In this document: positions 43,579 to 53,454 of the stretch, one piece after another
Position numbering within the stretch: the stretch's first letter is position 1
Layout of the letters: every line of letters starts with the position of its first letter
DNA from: DAOUET01 sp034430155
GTDB taxonomy: Bacteria; Chloroflexota; Anaerolineae; Anaerolineales; UBA4823
Direction of reading: 5' to 3'
Length of the DNA: 64,000 bases
NCBI GenBank assembly: GCA_034430155.1
Contig: DAOUET010000170.1
Coordinates: 3,384-67,383, forward strand
Made by a program: the position numbers and the translations under genes
The notes under the pieces: model-generated
The model's database searches: none
Told to the model about the DNA's origin: nothing
The model's input: only the letters and a program-made list of their open reading frames with translations

Positions 43579-46500
43579 ATGAGATTAAATCTTCTAATCA
43601 ACCATGACAAGCATGAAATGGAAATCGATCCCGGAACGAGTCTGCTCAAAGCGCTTAGAAGCTTGGGTTATTTTGGGGTCAAACACGGCTGCGAGACAGG
43701 AGAATGTGGCGCTTGCACGGTCTTATTAGATGGCAAACCAGTGAATTCGTGTGTGTATCTGGCAGCTCAAGCCGAAGGGCATTCAATCGAAACGATCGAA
43801 TCAATCGGGCAGCACCCCCTCCAGGGTTGGAAGCGGACTGAAGGTTTTCACCCTCTCCAGCAGGCTTTTGTAGACAGCGGTGCGATTCAATGTGGCTATT
43901 GTACCCCAGCCCAGATATTAGCTGCTAAAGCGCTGTTGGAGCGCGTCCCAAATCCCAGTGAAGAAGACGTGCGTGAGCAGCTGGCAGGTGTGCTGTGCCG
44001 CTGTACAGGCTATCTCAAACCTGTAAAGGCCGTACTCAGAGCTGCTGCAATGGCACGGGGGGAGGTGGTAGAACCTATTGATAGTCTAATTCCAGCTCCC
44101 CCCGATTGGTTTTCTGAGGGAGAGGCTCACCCGGGTCAGGATGAGGCGGGATATCCAGGAGCGGACCTGCCAACACAAACACAGGTCATGCCACGCGTCC
44201 AGGTGACACCTGAAACTAAAGCCTGGCAGCGAGTTGGAAAGCCAGAACCTAAGGTAGACGCCATCAAGTTGGCTCAGGGAAAACCGGCTTTTACTGCAGA
44301 CTTTGAAATGCGCGGTATGCTGGTGGCGAAAGTTCTACACAGTCCAATAGCCCACGCGCGCATCAAGATGATTGATGCAAGCCAGGCATTAGCCCTTTCT
44401 GGCGTGGCTGCTGTCTTAACCTGGAAAGATATTCCTCGCGTAATTTATTCTACTGCTGGTCAATCAGATCCAATTCCTGGTCCATTGGACAGCTTTTCGT
44501 TAGACAATAAAGTTCGTTTTGTGGGCGATCGTGTGGCCTTCGTCGCTGCAGAAAGCGAAGAAATTGCCAATCGAGCTCTCGAATTGATTAAGGTCGAATA
44601 TGAAGCGTTGCCAACTGTCCTGGAACCATCCGATGCTCTAAAATCTAGGGCACCGCAGCTGCACGATGAGCCCGAATACGTCAATTTTGGGGAATCAGAC
44701 CCAACCCGGAACCTGGCAGCTCAAATTCGAATCGACATCGGGGATGTTGATAAAGGCTTTGAGGAGGCTGATCACATTTTTGAACACGAATATGAGGTCC
44801 CGAAAGTACAACAAGCCCACATTGAGCCACACGTAGCTGTGACTTATTGGGACGAAGACGATCGCCTAGTGATTCGAACCAGCACACAGGTCCCCTTCCA
44901 TGCCCGCCGCCAGCTTGCACCGGTTCTAGATCTACCAATCAAACGCATTCGTGTGGTCAAGCCTCGCATCGGGGGCGGCTTCGGGGGCAAGCAGGAGATC
45001 TTGATCGAAGATGTACCTGCTCATCTAACGATCGCGACTGGACGACCGGTATTTTATGAATACACACGTGAAGAGGAGTTTATGGCTTCGCGGTCGCGAC
45101 ATCCCATGCGGGTTCGCCTGAGAACAGGCCTTAAAGCGGACGGCACGATTACCGCCAACGCTATGTACGCCCTCAGCGATACCGGTGCTTATGGCTGCCA
45201 TGCGCTGACCGTCACCGGTAACACCGGTCACAAAGCCATGGCGTTGTATGTAGGGGATGGACCATATCGATTATCCCCTAACATACGCTTCTATGCGGAT
45301 GTTGTCTATACCAACCACCCTCCAGCCGGGGCATATCGAGGGTATGGTGTTCCCCAGGGCTTTTGGCCTTTAGAACGTCATATGGAAAAAATCGCCCGCG
45401 AGATGAACCTGGACCCCTTAGAATTCAGGCTAAAAAACGCTCTAAGGCAAGGAGAGCTGCACCCATTCAGTACAGCGTGGAGCGAGGGGCGCGAACCTCG
45501 CCCAGAGATCATTCAATCTTGTGGATTGGAAGAATGTGTCAGCCAGGGAAAAGCCGCGATTAATTGGGATCGAAAATTTAGAAACCCTGTTTGGCATCTG
45601 ATCCCTGATAAACCCTTTGCACGGCGAGGGATTGGAGTGGCGTTGGTTATGCAGGGAACGGCCATCCCCTATCTGGATATGGGCGGAGCCAGCATCAAGA
45701 TGAACGAGGATGGATCGTTCAACCTGTTAGTAGGCGCTACAGATTTGGGTACAGGATCAGACACAGTTCTAGCGCAAATGGCGGCTGAAGTGCTGGGAGT
45801 TCCTGTTGATGATATCTTGGTTTATTCATCGGATACTGACTTCACGCCTTTTGATAAAGGAGCTTACGCTTCTAGCACCACTTATATCTCGGGAGCAGCC
45901 GTTGTGCGCACCGCTCGAAAAGTTGCGGAGCGGATTCGCATCCGGGCTGCGGGCATCTTGAATGAGGAGAACGCCACAAATTTTAAACCGGATGAAATCC
46001 GACTGGTAGATCGCTTGGCGGTAGCACCTGATGGAAACCGCGTGACTATGTCTGAAATCGGCCACCACGCCTTGCACCATGCAGACCAGGAACAAATCAT
46101 GGGTGTGGGATCTTACATGTCTCCGGTAGCACCACCCCCCTTTGCGGCGCAATTTGCTGAGGTCACGGTGGATGTTGAAACCGGTCAGGTTGTGGTTGAC
46201 AAGTTGCTCATGGCGGTAGATTCTGGGGTGATCGTCAATCCCATCACGGCGTCTGGTCAAATCGAAGGCGGCATGACCCAAGCCCTGGGTTATGCGGTCT
46301 GCGAGGAAATGCAATATGATGGGGAAGGACGCCCTCGCGAACGCGACTTCCGCAACTACCATATCTTTCAAGCCCATGAGATGCCTGATCTGATGACGAT
46401 TTTTATCGAGACTTTTGAGCCTTCCCATCCATTCGGCGTTAAGGCGGTCGCAGAAATCCCAATGGATGGGGTTGCTCCGGCAGTCGGAAATGCCGTGTTT

Positions 46501-46596
46501 GACGCCTGCGAGGTTGAAATCGATGCCATTCCGATCACGCCCGAAAAAGTGTGGCGGGTACTTGCCCAGATGGATGTATCTCTGAATAACGATTAA
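43579..46596 (+). CDS. Molybdenum hydroxylase, fused 2Fe-2S and molybdopterin subunit
   Basis: 1005 residues from the ATG at 43579 (GTG at 43576 is in frame). 2Fe-2S ligands Cys38, 43, 46 and 58; second cluster in IQCGYCTPAQ and CRCTGYL. A proline/glutamine-rich linker of about 50 residues (about 170-220) joins the Mo domain, which has GGGFGGKQEI, GAYRGYGVPQ, GATDLGTGSDT and the late GVKAVAEIPMDG with the candidate catalytic Glu. The CODH motif AYXCSFR is absent, so it is not a CO dehydrogenase. The substrate is unknown; nicotinate-, aldehyde- or purine-type ring compounds are possible. Confidence 0.9.
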   Translation: MRLNLLINHDKHEMEIDPGTSLLKALRSLGYFGVKHGCETGECGACTVLLDGKPVNSCVYLAAQAEGHSIETIESIGQHPLQGWKRTEGFHPLQQAFVDSGAIQCGYCTPAQILAAKALLERVPNPSEEDVREQLAGVLCRCTGYLKPVKAVLRAAAMARGEVVEPIDSLIPAPPDWFSEGEAHPGQDEAGYPGADLPTQTQVMPRVQVTPETKAWQRVGKPEPKVDAIKLAQGKPAFTADFEMRGMLVAKVLHSPIAHARIKMIDASQALALSGVAAVLTWKDIPRVIYSTAGQSDPIPGPLDSFSLDNKVRFVGDRVAFVAAESEEIANRALELIKVEYEALPTVLEPSDALKSRAPQLHDEPEYVNFGESDPTRNLAAQIRIDIGDVDKGFEEADHIFEHEYEVPKVQQAHIEPHVAVTYWDEDDRLVIRTSTQVPFHARRQLAPVLDLPIKRIRVVKPRIGGGFGGKQEILIEDVPAHLTIATGRPVFYEYTREEEFMASRSRHPMRVRLRTGLKADGTITANAMYALSDTGAYGCHALTVTGNTGHKAMALYVGDGPYRLSPNIRFYADVVYTNHPPAGAYRGYGVPQGFWPLERHMEKIAREMNLDPLEFRLKNALRQGELHPFSTAWSEGREPRPEIIQSCGLEECVSQGKAAINWDRKFRNPVWHLIPDKPFARRGIGVALVMQGTAIPYLDMGGASIKMNEDGSFNLLVGATDLGTGSDTVLAQMAAEVLGVPVDDILVYSSDTDFTPFDKGAYASSTTYISGAAVVRTARKVAERIRIRAAGILNEENATNFKPDEIRLVDRLAVAPDGNRVTMSEIGHHALHHADQEQIMGVGSYMSPVAPPPFAAQFAEVTVDVETGQVVVDKLLMAVDSGVIVNPITASGQIEGGMTQALGYAVCEEMQYDGEGRPRERDFRNYHIFQAHEMPDLMTIFIETFEPSHPFGVKAVAEIPMDGVAPAVGNAVFDACEVEIDAIPITPEKVWRVLAQMDVSLNND

Positions 46597-46645
46597 GAGA
46601 GCTAATCAAATACCAGTTTTGTTCACTTTTGAAAGCGATTGGTAA

Positions 46646-46937
46646 AAAGATATAGATTCACCAGGGCAAATCGTAATAGAACATACAGAACCGTTAATTC
46701 AAGAGGCTGAAAAAAGCTTCCAGAAAGCAGCTAAACGTTATATGATTCATTGTGGCGAGTTGGGTTCAAGAGTTACACTTGCGTCATGGACAGGGCGTTT
46801 TTTTTGACGATCCGTTACCTGCACGAGCCAGACAAGCACAAGTTTAGTTCTCAAGATTTTTGGAGGTTATTTTACGGCAATTTTCCCAGAATCCTGACAT
46901 CGCTACCCAGATGGGACCCGCCGGGCAGATGGTGTGA
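46646..46937 (+). pseudogene. Decayed gene with T8 frameshift and in-frame TAG
   Basis: A coding-like frame (IVIEHTEPLIQEAEK, then RYMIHCGELGSRVTLASW) runs from 46646 to a T8 run at 46798-46805, where it hits a TGA. If one T is removed the text continues as GRFFDDPLPARARQAQV to a TAG at 46845, and then as RFLEVILRQFSQNPDIATQ to a TGA at 46935. I do not know the family. It fills the gap between the second molybdenum hydroxylase and xdhC. Confidence 0.35.
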
Positions 46938-47048
46938 TTTCACGGAAAAAACAGCTTTTGCGAGTCGTTCTTGGGTTATTAGAAAGTAAAACGAAAACCT
47001 CAGGCTGTGTATATCAGCCATCAGTATGCAAGACCTTTGAAGAAATTA

Positions 47049-47837
47049 ATGATTTACCAGGCTTTAGCTGAACTCGAACGTAAAAATGAGGCTGGCGCGC
47101 TGTGCACCGTTATCCGCAGTCAAGGATCGACGCCGCGTCATGAAACCAGTAAGATGCTGGTTTACCCTGATGGTCGCATATTAGGGAGCGTAGGTGGCGG
47201 TGAATTGGAAAACCGTGTGATCGCTGAAGCGAAGCAGTCCATCATCGATGGGAAGTCACGATTATTGGATTATAGTATGAGCGATCCCCAACGTGGAGAT
47301 CCGGGTGTGTGTGGCGGGCAAGTAGAAATATTTATTGAGCCGATTCACCCGCAACCCACCCTGGTCGTGATCGGCAGTGGGCATGTAGGTAAGGCCGTCG
47401 CTCACCTGGCTAAGTGGCTTGGGTTCCGAGTGGTGGTTAATGATGACCGGCCTGAATTCTGCACTCCGGAAGCAGTACCAGATGCCGATGAATATCATCC
47501 GGTCCCAATGAAAGAATTACCGAAAAACCTGAATATTACTGATTCTACCTACCTAGTTTTGACTACTAGAGGTGTCGATATCGATGTAGAAGGCTTACCT
47601 GCTTTGTTGGAATCTTCGGCAGCTTATATGGGGGTGATCGGATCAAAAAGGCGCTGGGAAACCACACGTAAACAACTGATTAAGGCAGGCATTTCGGGAG
47701 AGAAGCTGGCAGGTGTCCATTCTCCCATCGGTTTGGAGTTACACGCTGAAACGCCTGAGGAAATCGCAGTAAGTATTATGGCAGAAATTATCATGCTTTA
47801 CCATCAAGGCGATGGCACACCGATGAAAGCTGGATAG
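47049..47837 (+). CDS. xdhC: XdhC-type molybdenum cofactor maturation factor
   Basis: 262 residues from the ATG at 47049 (GTG at 47007 also in frame; no strong ribosome-binding site at either). The N-terminal XdhC domain has LCTVIRSQGSTPRHETSKML and GSVGGGELENRVI (about 20-65); the C-terminal Rossmann part has LVVIGSGHVGKAVAHLAKWLG (given as LVVIGSGHVGKA and HLAKWLG), NDDRPEFC and MGVIGSKRRWETTRKQL. Such proteins bind and sulfurate (or selenate) the molybdenum cofactor before it is put into the hydroxylase. It lies just before the third molybdenum-hydroxylase gene. Confidence 0.92.
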   Translation: MIYQALAELERKNEAGALCTVIRSQGSTPRHETSKMLVYPDGRILGSVGGGELENRVIAEAKQSIIDGKSRLLDYSMSDPQRGDPGVCGGQVEIFIEPIHPQPTLVVIGSGHVGKAVAHLAKWLGFRVVVNDDRPEFCTPEAVPDADEYHPVPMKELPKNLNITDSTYLVLTTRGVDIDVEGLPALLESSAAYMGVIGSKRRWETTRKQLIKAGISGEKLAGVHSPIGLELHAETPEEIAVSIMAEIIMLYHQGDGTPMKAG

Positions 47838-47863
47838 GCCTTATTTCAAATCCGGAGAAATTT

Positions 47864-49315
47864 ATGTGGTCTAGATATATAAATGCGACCAATATTGAAG
47901 ATGTTTTAACAATTTTGGCAGATAGAGGCAAGCGCGCTCGGATCATTGCTGGAGGAACCGATTTAATTCTGGAAATTGAGAGAGGAGTTCGGAAGGGAAT
48001 TGATACACTGGTTGATGTGAGCAGGATTCCTGACCTTGATCGCATACATCTCGATGAAGAGGAATTTATTCATTTGGGTCCCCTGGTGACACATGCCCAT
48101 TGCGTAGCCTCCAAATTGATTTTTGAATGTGCTCTCCCCCTAGCTCAGGCTGCTTACGAGGTAGGCGCCCCACAAATTCGCAATCGAGGCACAATAGCTG
48201 GCAACTTAATTACAGCTTCGCCTGCCAATGACACCATAACTCCCCTGATGGCATTAGGAGCCCAAGTGCGGCTGCAATCTCAGTCGGGAGAACGCCTTAT
48301 ACCTCTCGAGGATTTTTACACTGGTGTTAGAGGTACGTTGATGCGTCCCGATGAATTGATGGTTGATATCTCTTTCCCTGCTATGAAAGCAGACCAACGC
48401 GGGATTTTTGTTAAATTTGCATTACGGCGTGCTCAGGCCATCTCTTTGGTGAATGTCGCTATCCTGTTGACTTTTGATGAGAAGGTCATCGATGAACCGG
48501 TAAATTGCAAGGTTAGAAGTGCTTCAATCACCTTAGGTGCCGTGGCACCAACGATTATCCATGCCAGAGAAGCTGAAATATTTTTAAAAGGACGAGAGCT
48601 CGACGAAGAAACAATTGAGGAGTCGGCAAAATTGGCTCAACATGCGGCGAGACCGATCGATGATGTGCGCGCTTCAGCGGATTACCGGCTTGAAATGGTG
48701 CGGGTTGGAATCCTGCGAGGTTTGCGATCGATTTCAAACAACCAGGAACGTGCCGAATTTCCCGAATATCGAGTTACGCTGTGGGGTCAGGATACCCCCC
48801 CTAAGCTTGCTCAATTAGCTAAAACTGGCGAACATCATCAGAATTCGAAGATTTTGACACGCATCAACGGCCAAGGATATACTTTCACCAGCGGTCATAA
48901 CAAGACTTTGTTGCGCTTATTGCGGGAAGAGGCGGGCCTGATAGGTACCAAGGAGGGTTGTGCTGAAGGGGAGTGTGGTGCTTGTACTGTTTTCTTAGAT
49001 GGCATAGCTGTGATGAGCTGTCTTGTACCGGCAGCTAGAGCTCACGGGGCGGAAATTATGACAATCGAAGGATTAGCTCAAAATGGCAATCTCCATCCCG
49101 TGCAAAAGGCTTTTATTGAGGAGGGGGCTGTTCAATGTGGTTATTGCACTCCTGGATTTTTAATGTCAGGAGCGAAGCTATTAGAAGAGCGACCGTATCC
49201 CACTCGTAATGAGATCGAGCAAGCGATTACTGGTAACCTATGTCGGTGCACGGGTTACTATAAAATTGTGCAGGCAATCGAGAGTGCCAGCCATATGGAG
49301 GTGATTCATGACTAA
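47864..49315 (+). CDS. Fused FAD and 2Fe-2S subunit of a molybdenum hydroxylase
   Basis: 483 residues. Residues 1-295 are the FAD subunit: RIIAGGTDLILEIERGVRKG and IRNRGTIAGNLITASPANDT are the two FAD loops. Residues about 320-480 are the 2Fe-2S unit: KEGCAEGECGACTVFLDG, VQCGYCTPGF and GNLCRCTGYY. The order is the reverse of the classical xdhA fusion, where FeS precedes FAD. No Mo domain is attached; the likely partner is the separate Mo subunit encoded at 55,230. AATCCGGAG-like ribosome-binding sequence precedes the ATG. Confidence 0.9.
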   Translation: MWSRYINATNIEDVLTILADRGKRARIIAGGTDLILEIERGVRKGIDTLVDVSRIPDLDRIHLDEEEFIHLGPLVTHAHCVASKLIFECALPLAQAAYEVGAPQIRNRGTIAGNLITASPANDTITPLMALGAQVRLQSQSGERLIPLEDFYTGVRGTLMRPDELMVDISFPAMKADQRGIFVKFALRRAQAISLVNVAILLTFDEKVIDEPVNCKVRSASITLGAVAPTIIHAREAEIFLKGRELDEETIEESAKLAQHAARPIDDVRASADYRLEMVRVGILRGLRSISNNQERAEFPEYRVTLWGQDTPPKLAQLAKTGEHHQNSKILTRINGQGYTFTSGHNKTLLRLLREEAGLIGTKEGCAEGECGACTVFLDGIAVMSCLVPAARAHGAEIMTIEGLAQNGNLHPVQKAFIEEGAVQCGYCTPGFLMSGAKLLEERPYPTRNEIEQAITGNLCRCTGYYKIVQAIESASHMEVIHD

Positions 49316-49682
49316 ATACACCCAATCTTATACCCGACAACAATCTAAACCAAGGCCATGGGACGTTCATCCTATCTGGCGGGGGATCGGCTGTATTTTT
49401 ATCATCCTTATCCCCATCATGTCTTATGCTGGGGCGGTGCTACTGATGCAGGCAAACGCGAAACAAGGCTGGGTAGGTCTTCCCAGAGAAATCACAGGTT
49501 CATTCGTGTTGCCAGTTCTTGGTCGGATTTATTATACGGACCTGATTGTAGCTTTAATCTTGATGATCATAGGTTTTGGAATATTGACCGTCGTATATTC
49601 TTTTACCTACCGATTAATTGGCCCCCCGAAATACGGACCACTGGATGCACCTCCTGAAAAAGGAAGCAGAAGACCGCGTTGA
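49308..49682 (+). CDS. Small two-helix membrane protein
   Basis: 124 residues. The ATG (49308) overlaps the FAD/FeS gene stop by 8 bp and sits behind GGAGGTGA, so translation is coupled. Two hydrophobic helices (about 26-47 and 75-100) flank a loop of about 25 residues; both ends are polar and the tail is Pro/basic-rich. Overlap with an enzyme subunit gene suggests a membrane anchor or partner for it, but this is inference; no family is recognised. Confidence 0.7.
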   Translation: MTKYTQSYTRQQSKPRPWDVHPIWRGIGCIFIILIPIMSYAGAVLLMQANAKQGWVGLPREITGSFVLPVLGRIYYTDLIVALILMIIGFGILTVVYSFTYRLIGPPKYGPLDAPPEKGSRRPR

Positions 49683-49744
49683 TTAAGTATCTAGAACCTA
49701 GGTTTTGGTCCTTTGGATCGGTCCCGTGGTAATTTTGTAAAAAG

Positions 49745-51451
49745 ATGGAGCGAACGGTTCCCAGCACTGCCTCTGAGGAGATAGAGCTCTATCTCCGAAC
49801 ATATTATTCTTTGCTGCGGTCTACTTCCGAGACACAGATTCGTACCCTGGAAGTGGCTCACGCTAGGATACATTCATTGTTACATCCGGCGGCACGCGAA
49901 CCGTATCCAGATATGTCGGCCTTTATTTATTGCCTATTGCGATTACCAGCCTGTATGCCGGAGGTCAATCTGGTCGTATTGGGTCAAAGCCCGGCGGTCT
50001 TTAGCAAGGGAGGCTTTGGAGATATTGAAACCTGGAAGCCAGTGTCGGCGCCAGCCAGAAGACGGCGCTGTTTTTTTGATGGTAACGAGATATTAGCTTG
50101 CTTCATTGCCAGCCGTACTGATATTGATGATGTGCTCCCCATGCTTACGGCCTACCAGATTGAATGGAACAAACTACATGTGCTGCTAAAGTACCTTCCA
50201 GATCCAATTTTCATGGATGATATGGATGAAAATCTTACTGGCGAGACAGATCAGAAATTAGCACAAGCGCTGAAAATATCCCTGGAGGATTTGGAGAAAT
50301 TACGGGTGCTTTGGGGCAAGCAGTTTGCCCGAAATTTGAAACAAATCGCAGCGAGAGAACGACGATTGGGTGTAATGCTATTAAGCGGATCGTTAATTGA
50401 ATACTGGCGTGCCACCAGGATTTGGTGGGAGAATATTTCACAAGCTTGTCCGGAATTGCAGGAGAGACCCGTTTATTTTGTCTCAAGCAATCCTCATAGC
50501 TTGAGGAATCTAATCTCTGGTTTTGCTTTGCAGCATCAGGACGAGCTTGTGGCATTCCTTGAGCGATCAGGACATGAAGACATGTTGCAAGAATGGAGCC
50601 GCATTCAGGCGGAATTGGTCCCTTCGAGCCTGGAAAACCTTTTGTACTATGTTTTCAAGAAATATCGGGAGACTTCGTTGGGAGAGGGGCTGCTCCAATC
50701 CCTAAAAGAACACGAGCACGCTTGTGGGATATTACGCATTCCCAGCGAACACAGCTTTGACGTAGAAGCCCAGGTCTTTGATCTTGCCCATCTGGACCCT
50801 CAATGCATTGATCCACGCCTGAACGGTGATCTGAAGTTCCTTTCGAAGAGTGATGCGCTGATCTTGAACATCGATTATCCTCTAGGGTTGGCTGCCTATA
50901 ACATCCTTACAAAAGTTGCCGAGCATGTAGGAAGGGTTTTAGGGGTTTATGTGATCGGGAAGGCTGCAACCCTCAATGGAGTGATGGGAGATGTGATGAT
51001 TCCAAATGTCGTTCACGACGAACAGTCGCAAAACACCTACCTGTTTTCGAATTCCTTCTCAGCCGCCGATGTCGAACCTTACCTGGTCTATGGCACAGTG
51101 TTGGATAATCAGAAGGCGGTAACCGTACGAGGCACCTTCTTGCAAAATGATCGCTATATGGATGTTTTTTACCGGGAGGGATATACCGATATTGAGATGG
51201 AAGCCGGACCATACCTCTCAGCCGTTTATGAAATGTACCGTCCTAAACGCCATCCAACCAATGAGATTGTTAATCTTTATGGATTGCCTTTTGATCTGGG
51301 CATTGCTCACTATGCCTCAGATACCCCTATAAGCAAGGGTAGGAACTTAGGTGCAGGAACACTCTCTTATTACGGCATGGATTCCGCTTACGCCGTATCA
51401 GCTGCAATCCTTAGGCGTATCTTTTCGCTTGAGCGCAAACGTCTGGCATAA
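49745..51451 (+). CDS. Large protein with nucleoside-phosphorylase-like C-terminus (DUF6909-like?)
   Basis: 568 residues. Residues 1-330 are mainly helical and match nothing I can name with certainty. The C-terminal about 200 residues look like the phosphorylase superfamily: VLGVYVIGKAATLNGVMGDV and MIPNVVHDEQSQ, then the YTDIEMEAGPYLSAVYEM segment that resembles the E-M-E ribose-binding motif of purine phosphorylases. It lies between molybdenum-hydroxylase parts and an aminotransferase, so nucleoside or purine handling is plausible. The DUF6909 link is from memory and uncertain. Confidence 0.6.
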   Translation: MERTVPSTASEEIELYLRTYYSLLRSTSETQIRTLEVAHARIHSLLHPAAREPYPDMSAFIYCLLRLPACMPEVNLVVLGQSPAVFSKGGFGDIETWKPVSAPARRRRCFFDGNEILACFIASRTDIDDVLPMLTAYQIEWNKLHVLLKYLPDPIFMDDMDENLTGETDQKLAQALKISLEDLEKLRVLWGKQFARNLKQIAARERRLGVMLLSGSLIEYWRATRIWWENISQACPELQERPVYFVSSNPHSLRNLISGFALQHQDELVAFLERSGHEDMLQEWSRIQAELVPSSLENLLYYVFKKYRETSLGEGLLQSLKEHEHACGILRIPSEHSFDVEAQVFDLAHLDPQCIDPRLNGDLKFLSKSDALILNIDYPLGLAAYNILTKVAEHVGRVLGVYVIGKAATLNGVMGDVMIPNVVHDEQSQNTYLFSNSFSAADVEPYLVYGTVLDNQKAVTVRGTFLQNDRYMDVFYREGYTDIEMEAGPYLSAVYEMYRPKRHPTNEIVNLYGLPFDLGIAHYASDTPISKGRNLGAGTLSYYGMDSAYAVSAAILRRIFSLERKRLA

Positions 51452-51470
51452 GAGCCTCCTGCGGGCTAAC

Positions 51471-52820
51471 TCAACCTGTTGTGGCTGCGTCGGCGATTTC
51501 TAGAGCCTTGTTAATAACCGAGAAGCCCTCGGCAAGCTGCTCATCGGTGATAATTAAAGGGGGGATAATCAGGATGGTATGCCAGTGGGTGTACAGGAAA
51601 ATGCCGTGATCTAAGAGATAATTGCGTATAGCCACCATCTCTGGGCTACTGCTATTATACGGTGCTAGAGGTTCTTTGGTGGCGCGGTCTCGCACCAGCT
51701 CGATAACGCCGAAAAGCCCGATTGAGCGCACATCTCCAACAGAAACATGTTGTTCTCCAAGATCAGTCAAATGCTGCCTGAGAAGCGGACCCATGGCTCG
51801 AGCGCGTTCGATTAATCCATCTGCCTGGATCACATTGATGTTGCTGATGGCAGCCGCCAAGGAGATCGGGTGAGCATTGTAGGTTAAGCCGCTTTGATAA
51901 ACGCGATCGTTGAAGAATTCGGCGATTTCCTGACTCATAGCGACAGCTCCGAGAGGGGCATAACCGGAAGTCAAGCCTTTCGCCATGGTTATGATGTCAG
52001 GGACGACCTTCCAATGGTCAACTGCAAACCATTGACCGGTACGCCCAAATCCGCTCATCACTTCATCAGCGATCAACAGGATTCCATAGCGATCACATAT
52101 TTCTCGAACACCCTGTAAATAGCCGTCCGGGGGGATGATCACCCCGTTGGTGCCGGTGACAGGCTCCAACAAGATCGCTGCGATAGTTTTCGGACCCTCG
52201 AAAGTGATAATTTCCTCTAGGTGATTCAGATAGTCCCGGCAAAATTGTGCTTCGGGAACATCGGGCGTTCCGAGATGAAAAGTAGAACGATAACGGTAGG
52301 GGCCAAGAAAATGTATTACACCTGGCATTAGATTTGGCTCCCAAGCCAAGCGTCGAGGATCACCTGTCAACGCCATGGCACCAGCGCTGGCGCCATGATA
52401 AGAACGGTAGCGCGCGAGAATTTTATGTCGACCGGTATAGGCGCGCGCCAGTTTGACAGCGTTCTCATTGGCGTCCGCGCCGCCCAAAGTGTAAAGAAAC
52501 CGGTTTAAATTTCCTGGTGTTACATCTGCAAGCAGTTTACCCAATACAGCCCTGGGTTTAGTAGTCATCGGGGGACCAGCGAATGGCAGTTGGTGAGCTT
52601 GCTCTGCAATGGCGTCGATCACCCGTTCGTCTCCATGTCCGATGTTGACGCACATAACCATGGAATTGAAATCTAAATAGCGTTTGCCGTCAGCGTCCCA
52701 GAAATAAACCCCCTTGGCACGGGTCACGGGAATGGGGTTCACGTGTGCCTGGGCAGACCAGGTCCAGAAGTTATGCTGGAGCGAGATTGGCAGGATTTCA
52801 TCATCTGAAAGATCTAACAT
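51471..52820 (-). CDS. Class III (PLP-dependent) aminotransferase
   Basis: 449 residues. Marks: FNSMVMCVNIGHGDERVIDA, the substrate/PLP segment YRSYHGASAGAMALTGD (about 138-154), LLIADEVMSGFGRTG with the PLP Asp (about 245-259) and ITMAKGLTSGYAPLGAV with the PLP lysine (about 273-289). Family members use taurine, beta-alanine, 4-aminobutyrate or related omega-amines, with pyruvate or 2-oxoglutarate as acceptor. Beta-amino acids are end products of reductive pyrimidine breakdown, so a role in nitrogen-heterocycle use is possible. It converges on the phosphorylase-like gene, with 19 bp between stops. Confidence 0.87.
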   Translation of the reverse strand: MLDLSDDEILPISLQHNFWTWSAQAHVNPIPVTRAKGVYFWDADGKRYLDFNSMVMCVNIGHGDERVIDAIAEQAHQLPFAGPPMTTKPRAVLGKLLADVTPGNLNRFLYTLGGADANENAVKLARAYTGRHKILARYRSYHGASAGAMALTGDPRRLAWEPNLMPGVIHFLGPYRYRSTFHLGTPDVPEAQFCRDYLNHLEEIITFEGPKTIAAILLEPVTGTNGVIIPPDGYLQGVREICDRYGILLIADEVMSGFGRTGQWFAVDHWKVVPDIITMAKGLTSGYAPLGAVAMSQEIAEFFNDRVYQSGLTYNAHPISLAAAISNINVIQADGLIERARAMGPLLRQHLTDLGEQHVSVGDVRSIGLFGVIELVRDRATKEPLAPYNSSSPEMVAIRNYLLDHGIFLYTHWHTILIIPPLIITDEQLAEGFSVINKALEIADAATTG

Positions 52821-52982
52821 GGATACCTCATCCCATTGCGTAAAGAATCATTCTATAGGATTTTATTTGAAAACTGGCGTCGATTTGAACCGAATCGTAT
52901 CACAAATCATGATCTATCCTGGCGAATCTTCGGTAATGAGCCAAAAAGTCGGTGCTGCTCCTGGGAAAAATGCTTAATATCT

Positions 52983-53072
52983 TAGGACTTACGCAGTTGG
53001 TGGGAGGATGGGGGTGTTTGGATAACACCTGCCCAAACACCTCCGATTTTCCCCTGAATTGCGTAACTACTA
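52983..53072 (+). repeat. 90-bp MITE-like repeat, copy 4
   Basis: Full-length copy with the same terminal repeats as copies 1-3. The left flank ends with ATCT and the right flank begins with ATCT, a likely target-site duplication. It lies upstream of the aminotransferase gene and the broken membrane gene. Confidence 0.92.
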
Positions 53073-53454
53073 ATCTATTTAATTTCAGGATTGTCCCTTG
53101 CGAGGTTATAAACCTTAGAGATTATTCTTAGTATCTTTATTGGGTATTACACCAGAAATATCTATTGAGAAGCAGGATACAGCAAAATTATCAATTGGTC
53201 ACCCGATCGCTCGCAACTCTAGGGTTTGCAATACGAAAATCCTATTAGGACTGGTAATCAAAATCAGGTTGGGCGAGGATATTGATTCTCCAAAGGGTAT
53301 TGCCAGCGATCGCCTGGTCTACTTGCGATAATTCTAGTAATATGTAGATAGAGGAATAGATCAACGCTGGAGTAAGCGCGCGCCCACCAACTACCAATAA
53401 CAGCGATCAACCCTGAAATCTATATCCCAATGGCTGAAAATATAAGTGTAAAAC
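53073..53454. other. Intergenic stretch without a supported gene
   Basis: About 380 bp of AT-rich sequence with short frames only. No ribosome-binding site, RNA gene or repeat was found apart from the 90-bp repeat to the left. Confidence 0.4.

Noticed and set aside
46750..46989. A 79-codon plus-strand frame in the gap before xdhC
   Set aside because: It is out of frame with the better coding-like text of the relic at 46646-46937 and has no ribosome-binding site or recognisable motif.
53140..53331. A 63-codon frame between repeat copy 4 and the broken membrane gene
   Set aside because: No ribosome-binding site, no homology signal and AT-rich surroundings.
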